Shown: positions 51,093 to 60,589, counted from the first letter of the stretch. The stretch is DNA of 64,000 nucleotides from Arcobacter sp. F155 (GCF_004116455.1 NZ_PDJU01000005.1:1-64000), one strand, 5' to 3'. Translations and numbers: made by a program. The notes: generated by a model from the letters alone, not told the origin.

Positions 51093-51109
51093 GGGAAACC
51101 TTACTTTTT
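51084..51109. terminator. Terminator after mfd
   Basis: AAAAAGTAAGG (51084-51094), GAAA loop, CCTTACTTTTT (51099-51109), followed by T. Shared with the convergent membrane-protein gene. Confidence 0.8.
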
Positions 51110-51400
51110 TCTATTTGGAAGATAGCTAAACAGCATAAAAATCACAAACACCATTACAAATACAATTGCAATAGAGTTGAAACTTAACTCAACTTCTGGA
51201 CCCGCACCTCTTTGGTAGTTTTTAGGCATAAATAAAAACATTGTAGAAAGTAACATGAATGAAGAAGTTACGATAGCAATTAAGTGTGCAAAAATCATAT
51301 GAAAACGTTGTTTATAGAAATCCTTGATTATTTTCCAAGTTATAAACGAAGCTGTAAATACAATGATTAGTACAATGATCTTATCATAGTTTGGTTCCAT
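51101..51400 (-). CDS. Hypothetical three-helix membrane protein
   Basis: 99 residues with helices at about 8-26 (IIVLIIVFTASFITWKII), 35-56 (MIFAHLIAIVTSSFMLLSTMF) and 77-95 (IAIVFVMVFVIFMLFSYLP). Basic C-terminus NRKK. No family recognised. AAGGAC precedes the ATG. Monocistronic between mfd and the diguanylate cyclase. Confidence 0.7.
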   Translation of the reverse strand: MEPNYDKIIVLIIVFTASFITWKIIKDFYKQRFHMIFAHLIAIVTSSFMLLSTMFLFMPKNYQRGAGPEVELSFNSIAIVFVMVFVIFMLFSYLPNRKK

Positions 51401-51453
51401 AAAAGTCCTTAAAATAATTTATGGAATATTGTATGTATATATTACTTAAACCC

Positions 51454-54126
51454 TTATGATATAACTATTTTATTTCTCCCAGTTTTCTTAGCTGTGTATA
51501 GATTTATATCAGCTCTTTTGATTGTATCTTTTATATTTTCATCTTTTTTATAGATTGTTGCTCCAAAACTACAAGTTAAGTTTCCAATTATCTCAAACTC
51601 ATGTTTTATAACTACACTTTTAATGTGCTCTAACGAAGTTTGAAGAGTTTCCTCTGTAACATTTTTCATAAGTAAAATAAACTCTTCTCCACCCCATCTA
51701 ACTAAAATATCTTCTTTTCTAATAGAAGAGTTAATAACTTTTACTAAATCTATTAAAGTAATATCCCCAACATCATGCCCAAAGGTATCATTTACTTTTT
51801 TGAAAAAGTCTATATCTACAAGACATAAGGCAAAACTTGTAGTTGGGTTTTGGTCTGCTTCATAGATAAACTTTTTATTAATAAGCTCAAAATACTCTCT
51901 ATTGTAAGCATTTGTTAGTTTATCATGGATAGTTTTTTGCTGTAACTCTTGATTCATTAAAATTGTTTCTGTAATATCTGTAAAGCTAACTATAAATAGT
52001 GAGTTTTCAAAACTATTAATAGTTACAGAAAAAGATTTTTTTCTTCCATTATTATCATTGATAGCTACAATTCTACTTGTTTGAGGAAGCTTTTGTAGTT
52101 CTTGAACCCAATCATTATGGTTTTCTATTTTCGTTAGATTAAAGTAATTATTATCATCTAAGAATAGTTCACAAATACAATTATAGTCTTGTAAAAAGTG
52201 AGATAGATTTCTATAGTTAAAAAACTCAAAGAAACTTTTATTTGCAAATTGAAGTTTTTCTCCATCTGTAAGGATTACAATATTTTGTTGTAAATCGATA
52301 AATTTATATAGCTTGTCATAGGCATTTTTTTGTGAGTTAATATCACTAATAATCCCTTCAAGATACTTTTTATTATCTTTTCTCATGATTTTAAATCTAT
52401 CACTTATCCAAATAGAGTTTCCAGATTTTTGTTTTAGTCTATACTTTAATGTAATAGCTTTAGTAATATCACTTTTAGCTAGATTCTCTAAAGAGTATTC
52501 CACTTGTCTTAAGTCATCTTCATGGATTATTTGGCTGAATGAAATTCTACTATTAAAAAGTAAATCTTCATTTTCATAGCCTAAAATATTTTTTAAACTA
52601 TCATTTAAATATGTTACTGTTTGGGCTTTATCAATTTCTCTTTTATACACAATATCAGGAATATTTGAAACTAAAAGCTCAAACTCTTTTTTTGAATATT
52701 CCGCTTCAATTTGGAAATTTTTTATTTCAGTTACATCTCTTAATGTACCAATTGAACGTATTGCTTTACCTTCTTCATCAAGTATGTGATGGGCTTCTTG
52801 TTCTACAAACTTCACTTTTCCAGAAGCAGTTATAATTCTAAACTCAGCTTTATAATCAAGAAGATTTTTGAAGAACTTTTTATAGATTGTATTTATTCTT
52901 TTGAAATCCTCTTTATGAATAAACTTCATAAAGTTTTTATATGAAGGAGTAATTTCATCCTCTTTTACTTCAAGAATTTTAAATAACTCTTCACTCCAAG
53001 TTAGTTTTTTATTTATATTGTTTCTTTCCCAATAGCCAATGTGTCCCATAACTTGTAGTTCATCAAGTATCTCATCTTTGTGTTTTAATTGTATTTTTCT
53101 CTTTTCAGATTTAAATAAAAAGTAGAAAAATAAAGAGTTTAAGATAATAAAAAACATCAATGAAGTTTGAAATTTATTTATTGCATTTTGTAAGTGAGGG
53201 TGTTCTCTTGTTATTATTAAGTATGCAACTTTTTCTTTTGAAATGGCATTTTTAATAGGTAAGTATGTAGTTATATATCTTTTGTCTTCATATGTTGAAG
53301 TAAAGTTAAATATCTTATTGCTATCTTTTTTTGCTAAAAACTCTTCTTTATTTGTATCTATATAGTTTTCAGTGATATCTTCTATAACGATATTTTTCTT
53401 TTTACTAATTGATTTTTCATGGTAGTAAGCATTGTTTGTTTCGCAAAGTCTATAGTTAGATATTTCTGAGTCAAATACTTTTGCATCTACAACCTCTTTT
53501 TTTATTATGAAATCAATATCTGCTTTTAACTCTTTATTTAAAGATTTAATAATAGCATTCATAGAAACTGAAACTTCTACACTTCCTAGATATTTCATTT
53601 TGTAACTAAGAGGATAAACAAATCTATAGCCGTTGAAAACTCTTCCCTCTTCAAAACCTTGAATAGCTTGTCTGTTTTTATTTGTGTACATAACAGTTGC
53701 TCTGATATTTGAAAGGTTATCTCCAAACTTTTCTGGACGGTGAAATCTTAAAAAGCTTTCATTGTCTTTTAGATGAAAGTGAAGTTGTTTGATTTTAAAA
53801 CTATGCATGTTTTCATACATATATAAAAGTTCTTCGTGTAGATTTTTTCTTATTCTGTTTTTTTGAGCTTCATTTGCTTCATAGGCATTAAATATTATTT
53901 CTTTAACTTCTTTTGTATCAAGTTTATTAAAGTAGATGATATTTGAATTAGTTTTATAAGAATCAATAATTGTTTTATATGTCACATCTAGAATCTCTTT
54001 TTCTGATTCTAATTGCTGTTCAATTTTGTTATTTATCAAATAAAGGATAATCGTCACAAAAGTGACTGTTGTCAAAATAAAGGCTGTAAAAAGTATCTTC
54101 AAATTATTATTCATGTTTAATAACAT
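51454..54126 (-). CDS. Membrane PAS-GGDEF diguanylate cyclase
   Basis: 890 residues. Helix 1 (about 9-30), a periplasmic region of about 290 residues with Cache-like features (LHFHLKDNESFLRFHRPEKFG), helix 2 (about 320-340), then three PAS modules (about 352-470, 480-610 and 615-735) and a GGDEF domain (about 740-890). The catalytic site is RWGGEEF and the inhibitory I-site RKED lies five residues before it, so the enzyme should make c-di-GMP with feedback inhibition. No EAL domain. Two in-frame ATGs (54126 and 54114) are possible; a TATAAT at 54140-54145 (minus) lies 13 nt before the first. Confidence 0.9.
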   Translation of the reverse strand: MLLNMNNNLKILFTAFILTTVTFVTIILYLINNKIEQQLESEKEILDVTYKTIIDSYKTNSNIIYFNKLDTKEVKEIIFNAYEANEAQKNRIRKNLHEELLYMYENMHSFKIKQLHFHLKDNESFLRFHRPEKFGDNLSNIRATVMYTNKNRQAIQGFEEGRVFNGYRFVYPLSYKMKYLGSVEVSVSMNAIIKSLNKELKADIDFIIKKEVVDAKVFDSEISNYRLCETNNAYYHEKSISKKKNIVIEDITENYIDTNKEEFLAKKDSNKIFNFTSTYEDKRYITTYLPIKNAISKEKVAYLIITREHPHLQNAINKFQTSLMFFIILNSLFFYFLFKSEKRKIQLKHKDEILDELQVMGHIGYWERNNINKKLTWSEELFKILEVKEDEITPSYKNFMKFIHKEDFKRINTIYKKFFKNLLDYKAEFRIITASGKVKFVEQEAHHILDEEGKAIRSIGTLRDVTEIKNFQIEAEYSKKEFELLVSNIPDIVYKREIDKAQTVTYLNDSLKNILGYENEDLLFNSRISFSQIIHEDDLRQVEYSLENLAKSDITKAITLKYRLKQKSGNSIWISDRFKIMRKDNKKYLEGIISDINSQKNAYDKLYKFIDLQQNIVILTDGEKLQFANKSFFEFFNYRNLSHFLQDYNCICELFLDDNNYFNLTKIENHNDWVQELQKLPQTSRIVAINDNNGRKKSFSVTINSFENSLFIVSFTDITETILMNQELQQKTIHDKLTNAYNREYFELINKKFIYEADQNPTTSFALCLVDIDFFKKVNDTFGHDVGDITLIDLVKVINSSIRKEDILVRWGGEEFILLMKNVTEETLQTSLEHIKSVVIKHEFEIIGNLTCSFGATIYKKDENIKDTIKRADINLYTAKKTGRNKIVIS

Positions 54127-54191
54127 TTCTTTTTATTTAATTATAACAAAAAGATACTTTTTATTTGTTGAAGAAATATAATAAAAACTTA

Positions 54192-54608
54192 TTAGAAAGT
54201 TTTCCCTAAAGAGTAACCTTTATTTGAATGATTTACAATAATTCCATAATAAGTTAAATCTCTAATTCTCTTTACAATATTTCTCATAGTAAATATTGAC
54301 ATTTTTTTATTTTTCCAAACTTCTTTATGGATTGTTTCAAAGTCTATAATTTCACTCTTGTTTTGTAGAAGTAAGTTAAATAGACCATGTTGAAGTTTTG
54401 TAAACTGAATTGCTTTACCATTTTTATCAAAAAGGCAGTTTTTTAGTTTGTCGTAATAAAAACCTTCTTCAAACATAACTTTACTGTTTATTTGTTCATT
54501 AATTAATTGCTCAATAGTCTCTTCAAGTGGAAGTTCAATTTCTTGTGATTTTTCAGTTAGGAACTCTTCCATCTCTTTAGATAACTTGATAGTTATATCT
54601 TTACTCAT
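54192..54608 (-). CDS. Orphan winged-helix regulator with N-terminal ribbon-helix-helix-like segment
   Basis: 138 residues from the ATG at 54608, with GAGGAA 5 nt upstream. Residues 3-40 (DITIKLSKEMEEFLTEK then LEETIEQLINEQI) have the beta-alpha-alpha pattern of CopG/MetJ-type ribbon-helix-helix proteins. Residues about 55-137 form an OmpR-type winged helix (FDKNGKAIQFTKLQHGLFNLL, IVKRIRDLTYYGIIVNHSNKGYSL). There is no receiver domain. The combination is unusual; it may bind DNA as a dimer through either part. An extended -10 TGTTACAAT lies at 54644-54652 (minus). Confidence 0.7.
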   Translation of the reverse strand: MSKDITIKLSKEMEEFLTEKSQEIELPLEETIEQLINEQINSKVMFEEGFYYDKLKNCLFDKNGKAIQFTKLQHGLFNLLLQNKSEIIDFETIHKEVWKNKKMSIFTMRNIVKRIRDLTYYGIIVNHSNKGYSLGKTF

Positions 54609-54643
54609 TTGTTTCCTCATACTACAATTAAAATATAATTATT

Positions 54644-54652
54644 ATTGTAACA
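54644..54652 (-). promoter_or_regulatory. Extended -10 promoter of the orphan regulator
   Basis: Minus strand reads TGTTACAAT, giving a leader of about 28 nt with GAGGAA near its end. Confidence 0.45.
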
Positions 54653-54796
54653 TAAATCAATTTTTAAAAGTTTAAAATTACAGTAAATTTTGAAATTTTG
54701 TCACAAAAATCACAAAAATGATAAAATTGTTTTGAAAATTATTTTTGTCACTGGATAGTAATTATTCATTTGTACAATAAATATTGAAAAAAAAGA

Positions 54797-54805
54797 TGTT
54801 AGAAT
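54797..54805 (+). promoter_or_regulatory. Extended -10 promoter giving a near-leaderless mRNA for the glucosylglycerate operon
   Basis: TGTTAGAAT (TG at 54798-54799, hexamer TAGAAT 54800-54805) ends 8 nt before the ATG at 54814; transcription should start at or just before the start codon, and no Shine-Dalgarno is present. Confidence 0.45.
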
Positions 54806-54813
54806 AAACTATT

Positions 54814-55620
54814 ATGAAGAAAATTGTATTTACAGATTTAGATGGCACATTTTTAAATCACCATAATTATTCTTATGAAGAGTCATTAAGCTCTTTATCT
54901 AGATTAATTAAAAGTGATATCCCAATAATCTTTACAACTAGTAAAACTAGAAGTGAAGTTGAAGAGTTGCATAAACAATTAGGAATAAACGAACCTTTTA
55001 TTGTAGAAAATGGAGCTTCAATATTTATACCTAAAGGGTATAAAAACAAAGATTTTTCTTTTCTAGAAAGTTTCGATGAAAAATATTATTATTGTAAAAT
55101 TGGTGAAGATTATACTCTTATATTAGAGTTTTATAATAAATACAAAGATGAGTTTAATCTCACTGGATTTTCTTCAATGTCTATAAAGCAAATTCAAGAG
55201 CTAACTTCTTTATCATATGAAAAAGCAAAACTTGCTTCAAAAAGAGATTTTACAGAACCTTTTATTCTAAAAGATGAAAATCAAATTGAAGCTTTAAAAC
55301 AAAAGGCTTTAGCATATGGTTTAACTCTTACAAAAGGTGGCAGGTTTTATCATATAATAGGAGCTAAACAAGATAAAGGTAAAGCTGTAAAAAAAGCAAT
55401 AGAGATTTTTGAAGAACTCTATAATGAAAAGTTTTTTTCTATAGCGTTAGGTGATGGAGAAAATGACCTACCTATGCTTGAAGTTGTTGATTTACCAATT
55501 GCAATTAAAAATCACAAAGCTTTATTTGTAGAAACAAAAAACAAAGAGATTTTAAAATCAACATACAAAGGCGCAAAAGGGTTTAAGGAGATGATTACAA
55601 AATGTCTAGAAAACTACTAA
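54814..55620 (+). CDS. mpgP: HAD-type phosphatase, mannosyl/glucosyl-3-phosphoglycerate phosphatase
   Basis: 268 residues. HAD superfamily with C2B cap: motif I FTDLDGTFL (about 5-13), motif II TTSKTR (about 40-45), motif III Lys in KGGRFYHIIG and AKQDKGKAV, and motif IV LGDGENDLPML (about 217-227). The FIVENGASIFIP and FTEPF stretches are typical of MpgP, which removes phosphate from mannosyl- or glucosyl-3-phosphoglycerate. With a GpgS-type synthase two genes downstream, glucosyl-3-phosphoglycerate is the expected substrate, giving glucosylglycerate. First gene of a tightly overlapping operon; overlaps the next gene by 19 nt. Confidence 0.85.
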   Translation: MKKIVFTDLDGTFLNHHNYSYEESLSSLSRLIKSDIPIIFTTSKTRSEVEELHKQLGINEPFIVENGASIFIPKGYKNKDFSFLESFDEKYYYCKIGEDYTLILEFYNKYKDEFNLTGFSSMSIKQIQELTSLSYEKAKLASKRDFTEPFILKDENQIEALKQKALAYGLTLTKGGRFYHIIGAKQDKGKAVKKAIEIFEELYNEKFFSIALGDGENDLPMLEVVDLPIAIKNHKALFVETKNKEILKSTYKGAKGFKEMITKCLENY

Positions 55621-56762
55621 AAGAGCTTTATTTTACAAGTGTAAATGAAGTAAAAGCAAAAGCCTTGATAAATCAAAATATTAAACTATTTGATGAGAGT
55701 ATTAAAATAGTTGATAAAAGTTATAGTTTTGAAAGGTATAAAAATATATATGTCTTTTCTGTTGGAAAAGCCTCTTATCTTATGGCAAAAGAGTGTGAAA
55801 AGATTTTAAAAGATAAAATATCAGGTGGTTTAGCAATTTGCCTAGAAGATAAAAAATTAAACTACATAGAAACCTTCCAATCTACCCACCCAATAGTTTC
55901 AAGAAAAAGTTTTAAAGCTGCTCAAAAGATGATTGAAAAAATGCAATCCTTACAAAAAGATGATTTGGTGATTTTTTTACTTTCAGGTGGTGCTTCAGCA
56001 ATGATAGAAAAACCAATTGATGGTTTAAACTTCCAAGAGTTTGAAAAGGTTTCAACTGCTGTTTTAAAAAGTGGAGTTGATATCAAGGCTTTAAACTCTG
56101 TTAGAAAATCTATTTCTCAAATAAAAGGTGGAAAACTAGCAAACTACACAAAGGCTAAGTGTGTGAATCTTGTGCTTAGTGATGTTGTTGGAAATGACTT
56201 ATCAGCTATTGGCTCAGGTCTTATGTACAATGAAAAAGTAGCTAACTATATTATTGGAAGTAATAAAATAGCTTTACAAAAAGCTAAAAAAAGTATTGAG
56301 TCTAAAGTTAAAAAAGCAAAAATAGTAACTACCGTTTTAAATAAAGACACAAGCGAAGCTGCAAAGTTTATAAAAGAGACAATAGAAAAGTATGATAAGA
56401 AGTTTGATTCTTATGCTTTATTTTTTGGTGGAGAAACTACTACAGAAGTAAAAGCAAATGGAGTAGGTGGAAGAAATCAAGAACTAGCCTTAAAACTTTT
56501 AATAAATGATGCAATAAAAGATAAAACAACTATTCTTTGTGCAGGAAGCGATGGAATAGATGGAAATAGTAATTCTACAGGGGCTTTTTTAGATAATAAA
56601 ATCTATAAAAAAATCCAAAAACTAGAATTAAATGCACAAGAGTATTTAGAAAATTGTGATAGTAATAGTTTTTTTAAGAAACTAAAATATGATTTTACTA
56701 TAGGAAAGACTGGAACAAATGTGATGGATTTTATCTTTGTACTAAAAAATGGAGGTGCATAA
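55602..56762 (+). CDS. Glycerate 2-kinase, GckA/MOFRL family
   Basis: 386 residues, typical of the DUF4147/MOFRL glycerate kinases. Motifs: FSVGKASYLMA (about 51-61), FLLSGGASAMIEKP (about 128-141), LNSVRKSISQIKGGKLA, LSDVVGNDLSAIGSG and the C-terminal FFGGETTTEVKANGVGGRNQELAL. It phosphorylates D-glycerate with ATP to 2-phosphoglycerate. In this operon it would recover the glycerate released by the phosphorylase downstream. AAGGAG 9 nt before the ATG, inside mpgP; ends on the first base of the synthase start. Confidence 0.88.
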   Translation: MSRKLLKELYFTSVNEVKAKALINQNIKLFDESIKIVDKSYSFERYKNIYVFSVGKASYLMAKECEKILKDKISGGLAICLEDKKLNYIETFQSTHPIVSRKSFKAAQKMIEKMQSLQKDDLVIFLLSGGASAMIEKPIDGLNFQEFEKVSTAVLKSGVDIKALNSVRKSISQIKGGKLANYTKAKCVNLVLSDVVGNDLSAIGSGLMYNEKVANYIIGSNKIALQKAKKSIESKVKKAKIVTTVLNKDTSEAAKFIKETIEKYDKKFDSYALFFGGETTTEVKANGVGGRNQELALKLLINDAIKDKTTILCAGSDGIDGNSNSTGAFLDNKIYKKIQKLELNAQEYLENCDSNSFFKKLKYDFTIGKTGTNVMDFIFVLKNGGA

Positions 56763-57973
56763 TGGCAGATTTTTTTCAAAATGGGGCAATAACAACTTTA
56801 CAAAACTTAGGAAATAGAAGTTTAGAAAGTATCGAAAATGAACTTGAAGAGTTTAGCAAAAGAAGAAGAATGGTATTGCTTTTACCTGCACTTTACTCTG
56901 AGTTTGAAACTCCTGCGATGGCAAAGATTATTGAAGAATTAAAAAGTGTCAAATATCTTTATAAAATTATTTTAGGTTTAGACAAAGCTACAAAAGAGCA
57001 GTTTGAAGAGGTAAAAGAACTTATGTCAGTTCTTCCTTGTAAGGTTGATGTTTTATGGAATGATGGACCAAATATTCAAAAACTATATAAACAACTAGAA
57101 GAAGAGGGCTTCCCTGGACTTCAAGACCCAGGAAAAGGAAGAAATGTTTGGACTATGATGGGATATGGACTTACAGACAAAGACGCATATGCCTTTGCTT
57201 TACATGATTGTGATATTGTAAATTATAGTAAAGAGATACCTGCACGACTTTTTTATCCTATTGTTCATCCTGCTTTAGACTTTGAGTTTAATAAAGGTTT
57301 TTACTCAAGGGTTACAACAAAACTTCATGGAAGAGCTACAAGACTTCTTTTTACTCCTTTAGTAAACTCCCTTGTAAAAGTTTTTGGAAGTAACAAGTAT
57401 TTAGAATATATGGAAAGCTTTAGATACTCACTTTCAGGAGAGTTTTCATTTATAAGGTCACTTGGTAGAGGTATTGGTATTTCTCCAACTTGGGGATTAG
57501 AAGTTTCTACTTTAAGTGAGGTTTATAAAAACACTTCAAATAAAAGAATATGTCAAACAGAGATTATGGAAACCTATGAACATAAGCATCAAGATTTAGG
57601 AAGTCAAGCAAGTGGTGGTGGAATATATAAAATGGCAAATGATATAGCAAAAACAATATTTAGAGTTTTAGCCCAAGAGGGAGTTATCTTTTCAGAAGCT
57701 TCATTTAAAACCTTACTTGCTACATATTTTCAAGAATCAAGATTTGAAATCTCAAAATACAATGCCCTAAGTAAAATAAATGGCCTTCAATACAATAGAG
57801 AAAAAGAGATAAAAGCAGTTGAAGCTTTCCAAGATGCTATTAAACAAGCCTCTTTAGAGTTTTATGAAGACCCAATGGGAGTGCCGTCTTTACCACCGTG
57901 GATTACTGTTAGGTCTGTATTGCCAGACTTCTCTGATAAATTTTATTTCTCAGTACAAGAAGACAATAAGTAA
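56762..57973 (+). CDS. gpgS: Glucosyl-3-phosphoglycerate synthase
   Basis: 403 residues, GT-A fold. Nucleotide-sugar binding LLLPALYSEFETPAM (about 38-52), PGKGRNVWTMMGYGL (about 122-136), the metal-binding DxD as HDCD (about 149-152), acceptor-site region RVTTKLHGRATRL and GEFSFIRSLGRG, GLEVSTL. This matches the GpgS family that transfers glucose from UDP-glucose to 3-phosphoglycerate; a mannosyl (GDP-mannose) enzyme is less likely because galU lies two genes on. One-base overlaps with both neighbours (TAATG) indicate coupled translation. Confidence 0.85.
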   Translation: MADFFQNGAITTLQNLGNRSLESIENELEEFSKRRRMVLLLPALYSEFETPAMAKIIEELKSVKYLYKIILGLDKATKEQFEEVKELMSVLPCKVDVLWNDGPNIQKLYKQLEEEGFPGLQDPGKGRNVWTMMGYGLTDKDAYAFALHDCDIVNYSKEIPARLFYPIVHPALDFEFNKGFYSRVTTKLHGRATRLLFTPLVNSLVKVFGSNKYLEYMESFRYSLSGEFSFIRSLGRGIGISPTWGLEVSTLSEVYKNTSNKRICQTEIMETYEHKHQDLGSQASGGGIYKMANDIAKTIFRVLAQEGVIFSEASFKTLLATYFQESRFEISKYNALSKINGLQYNREKEIKAVEAFQDAIKQASLEFYEDPMGVPSLPPWITVRSVLPDFSDKFYFSVQEDNK

Positions 57974-59697
57974 TGCATATTTCAAATCCAGAACATACTA
58001 TAAATAAAAGGTTAAATAGACTTTATCCTCCTGAGATTGCCCAAAAAGCAGTAAATAGTATTATAGATTTAATATTCAAATATAAATCAAGGGTTGACTC
58101 AAAAGAGTATAAGCTAAGCCAAAAAGATGTTATCTTGATAAGCTATGGAAACCAAGTTACAAGGGAGAGTGAACCTTCACTTCAAACTTTAAAAGAGTTT
58201 ATGGATAAACATTTAAAAGGCATAATAAACTCAATACATATTTTGCCCTTTTATCCATACTCTTCTGATGATGGCTTTTCAGTTGTAAACTATAATACCG
58301 TCGACCCTCATATGGGTTCATGGAGAGAGATTGAGCAAATAAGTGCTGACTATAGACTTATGGTTGATGGAGTTATAAATCATGTGTCACAGTTTTCTGA
58401 TTGGTTTAAAGCCTATTTGGAAAATGATGAGTATTTCAAAGACTTTTTTATCGAAGTTGACCCAAGTGCTGATTTAAGAAAAGTAGTTAGACCAAGGTCA
58501 ACACCCTTACTTAGTGAATTTCTTGATGCAAACGGAAGAGTAAAAAATATTTGGACTACGTTTAGTAAAGACCAAGTTGATTTAAACTATAAAAGCCATA
58601 GAGTACTTAGAAATGTTCTTGATTCTCTTTTTTACTATATAGAAAAAGGTGCAAGAATTATAAGACTTGATGCCATCGCATTTATCTGGAAAGAGCTTGG
58701 AACATCTTGCGTACATCTTCCTCAAACCCATGAGTTAATACAATTAATAAGAGAAGTCTTACATGAAGTAGCCCCTGAGGTTATAATAATCACAGAAACA
58801 AATGTACCCCACGATGAAAATGTCTCATACTTTGGAAGTGGAGATGATGAAGCACAGATGGTATATAACTTTGCACTACCACCTTTACTAATTCACTCAA
58901 TTTTAAATCAAGATACTAAAAAACTTACCTCTTGGGCTAGGACTTTAACATTGCCTAGTGATAAGGTTTGCTTTTTTAACTTTACAGCAAGTCATGATGG
59001 AATAGGCTTACGACCTGTACATGATATCTTAAGTAAAGAAGAGCTTGAGAACTTAGTATCAACTGTAAAAGAGCATAAAGGACTAGTTTCCTATAGAATG
59101 GATGAAAATGGTGTAGAGAGTCCATATGAGTTAAACTGCTCATATATAGATGCCCTAACTCACCCAGATGAAGATAGTAACATAAGATTAAAAAGAATGT
59201 TAGTCGCCCAAGCCACAGCTTTAGTTATGCCAGGTGTTCCTGGGATTTATTTTCATTCACTTGTGGGTTCACGAAATTATCATGATGGAGTAAAACATAG
59301 TGGTCAAAATAGAACTATAAATAGAGAAAAATTAAATATTGATTGGCTTGAAACAAAGTTAGCTAAACAAGGAAGTTCTGTAAAGACTATGTTTGATAGT
59401 TATAAAAGGTTGATTTCTATTAGAATTAGTGAAAAAGCTTTTGACCCTTTTGGTTCATTTAGATTTTTGGATTTAGGTTCAAAGCTTTTTGCCCTAGAGC
59501 AAACTTGTAAAGAGTGTGAGCAAAGAGTCTTGGCTATTCATAACTTTTCAAATGAAAGGGTTAAGTGTACTATTCCTGAAGATATATCATTGCCTTTATA
59601 TGATATACTTTCATCAAATTTTACAGTCACAATAAAAGATAATAGAGAAATATATATTGAGCCTTATCAAATAGTATGGCTTAAAGGAAATGTATAA
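57973..59697 (+). CDS. GH13_18 phosphorylase, probable glucosylglycerate phosphorylase
   Basis: 574 residues. Sucrose-phosphorylase-like GH13_18 enzyme with HILPFYPYSSDDGFSVV, nucleophile Asp233 (IRLDAIAF), acid/base Glu275 (ITETNVP) and Asp342 (ASHDGIGL), and PGIYFHSLVGSRNYH near the acceptor site. The subfamily includes sucrose, sucrose-6-phosphate and glucosylglycerate phosphorylases. The neighbours (GpgS, phosphatase, glycerate kinase) point to glucosylglycerate: phosphorolysis gives glucose-1-phosphate and glycerate. Substrate is inferred from context; sucrose phosphorylase annotation would be the generic alternative. No signal peptide. Confidence 0.85.
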   Translation: MHISNPEHTINKRLNRLYPPEIAQKAVNSIIDLIFKYKSRVDSKEYKLSQKDVILISYGNQVTRESEPSLQTLKEFMDKHLKGIINSIHILPFYPYSSDDGFSVVNYNTVDPHMGSWREIEQISADYRLMVDGVINHVSQFSDWFKAYLENDEYFKDFFIEVDPSADLRKVVRPRSTPLLSEFLDANGRVKNIWTTFSKDQVDLNYKSHRVLRNVLDSLFYYIEKGARIIRLDAIAFIWKELGTSCVHLPQTHELIQLIREVLHEVAPEVIIITETNVPHDENVSYFGSGDDEAQMVYNFALPPLLIHSILNQDTKKLTSWARTLTLPSDKVCFFNFTASHDGIGLRPVHDILSKEELENLVSTVKEHKGLVSYRMDENGVESPYELNCSYIDALTHPDEDSNIRLKRMLVAQATALVMPGVPGIYFHSLVGSRNYHDGVKHSGQNRTINREKLNIDWLETKLAKQGSSVKTMFDSYKRLISIRISEKAFDPFGSFRFLDLGSKLFALEQTCKECEQRVLAIHNFSNERVKCTIPEDISLPLYDILSSNFTVTIKDNREIYIEPYQIVWLKGNV

Positions 59698-59712
59698 AAG
59701 GAGAAAAGAAAA

Positions 59713-60546
59713 GTGATAAAAAAATGTTTATTTCCAGCAGCAGGATATGGAACTAGGTTTTTACCAGCAACAAAAGCAATGCCAAAAGAGATGTTACCAA
59801 TTTTAACTAAACCATTAATCCAATATGGTGTAGAAGAGGCAATGGACGCTGGATGTGATGTTATGGCTATTATTACAGGCCGAGGTAAAAGAGCTATTAC
59901 TGACCACTTTGATATTTCATATGAGTTAGAACATCAGATTCAAGGTTCATCAAAAGAGAAAATGCTTGCAGATATTAGACATATCATTGACAAGTGTACT
60001 TTTACATACACAAGACAAAATGAGATGAAAGGTCTAGGTGATGCAATCTACAAAGGAAATGCACTTTTAGGTGAGCAAGACCCATTTGCAGTAATCTTAG
60101 CAGATGACCTTTGTGTAAATCCAGATGGTGATGGAATCTTAGCACAAATGGTAAAACTATATGAAAAATACAAGTGTTGTATCGTAGCTTGTATGGAAGT
60201 TCCTCAAGATGAGGTTCATAAGTATGGAGTTATCGAAGGAAATGAGATTGAAGATGGTGTATTTATGGTTTCAAATATGGTTGAAAAACCAGACAACGAT
60301 AAAGCTCCTTCAAATCTAGCTGTTATTGGAAGATATGTTTTAACTCCTGATATCTTTGATATTATCAAAAATACAAAGCCTGGTAAAAATGGTGAGCTGC
60401 AAATCACTGATGCCCTTTGTACGCAAGCTAAAAATGGCATGGTAATGGCATATAAATTTAAGGGAAAAAGATTTGATTGTGGTAGTGTAGATGGTTTTGT
60501 TGAGGCTACTAACTATTTTTATGATTTAGAGAAAAAGCAAAAATAG
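59713..60546 (+). CDS. galU: UTP-glucose-1-phosphate uridylyltransferase
   Basis: 277 residues. Nucleotidyltransferase with LFPAAGYGTRFLPATKAMPKEMLP split over residues 5-28, QYGVEEAMDAGC, ILADDLC (about 127-133) and VEKP. Converts glucose-1-phosphate and UTP to UDP-glucose, the donor for gpgS and for surface polysaccharides. Start GTG at 59713 preceded by AAAGGAG; 15 nt after the phosphorylase stop. galU followed by pgi is also the order in Campylobacter, so the upstream four genes appear to be joined to an older pair. Confidence 0.94.
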   Translation: MIKKCLFPAAGYGTRFLPATKAMPKEMLPILTKPLIQYGVEEAMDAGCDVMAIITGRGKRAITDHFDISYELEHQIQGSSKEKMLADIRHIIDKCTFTYTRQNEMKGLGDAIYKGNALLGEQDPFAVILADDLCVNPDGDGILAQMVKLYEKYKCCIVACMEVPQDEVHKYGVIEGNEIEDGVFMVSNMVEKPDNDKAPSNLAVIGRYVLTPDIFDIIKNTKPGKNGELQITDALCTQAKNGMVMAYKFKGKRFDCGSVDGFVEATNYFYDLEKKQK

Positions 60547-60559
60547 TTTAACTCTCAAA

Positions 60560-60589
60560 ACCTTTATTTACTAAATTATAAATAAAGGT
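60560..60589 (+). promoter_or_regulatory. Hairpin between galU and pgi that covers the pgi ribosome-binding site
   Basis: ACCTTTATTTA (60560-60570) and TAAATAAAGGT (60579-60589) form a perfect 11-bp stem. The AAAGG in the right arm is the only Shine-Dalgarno candidate for the ATG at 60596, so folding would limit pgi translation unless coupled to galU. No T-run follows, which argues against a terminator. Confidence 0.6.

Noticed and set aside
54697-54772. Short direct and inverted repeats (CACAAAAAT twice, ATTTTTGTCAC) upstream of the phosphatase gene
   Set aside because: Short, imperfect and made of A/T runs; kept only as a possible regulator site without support.
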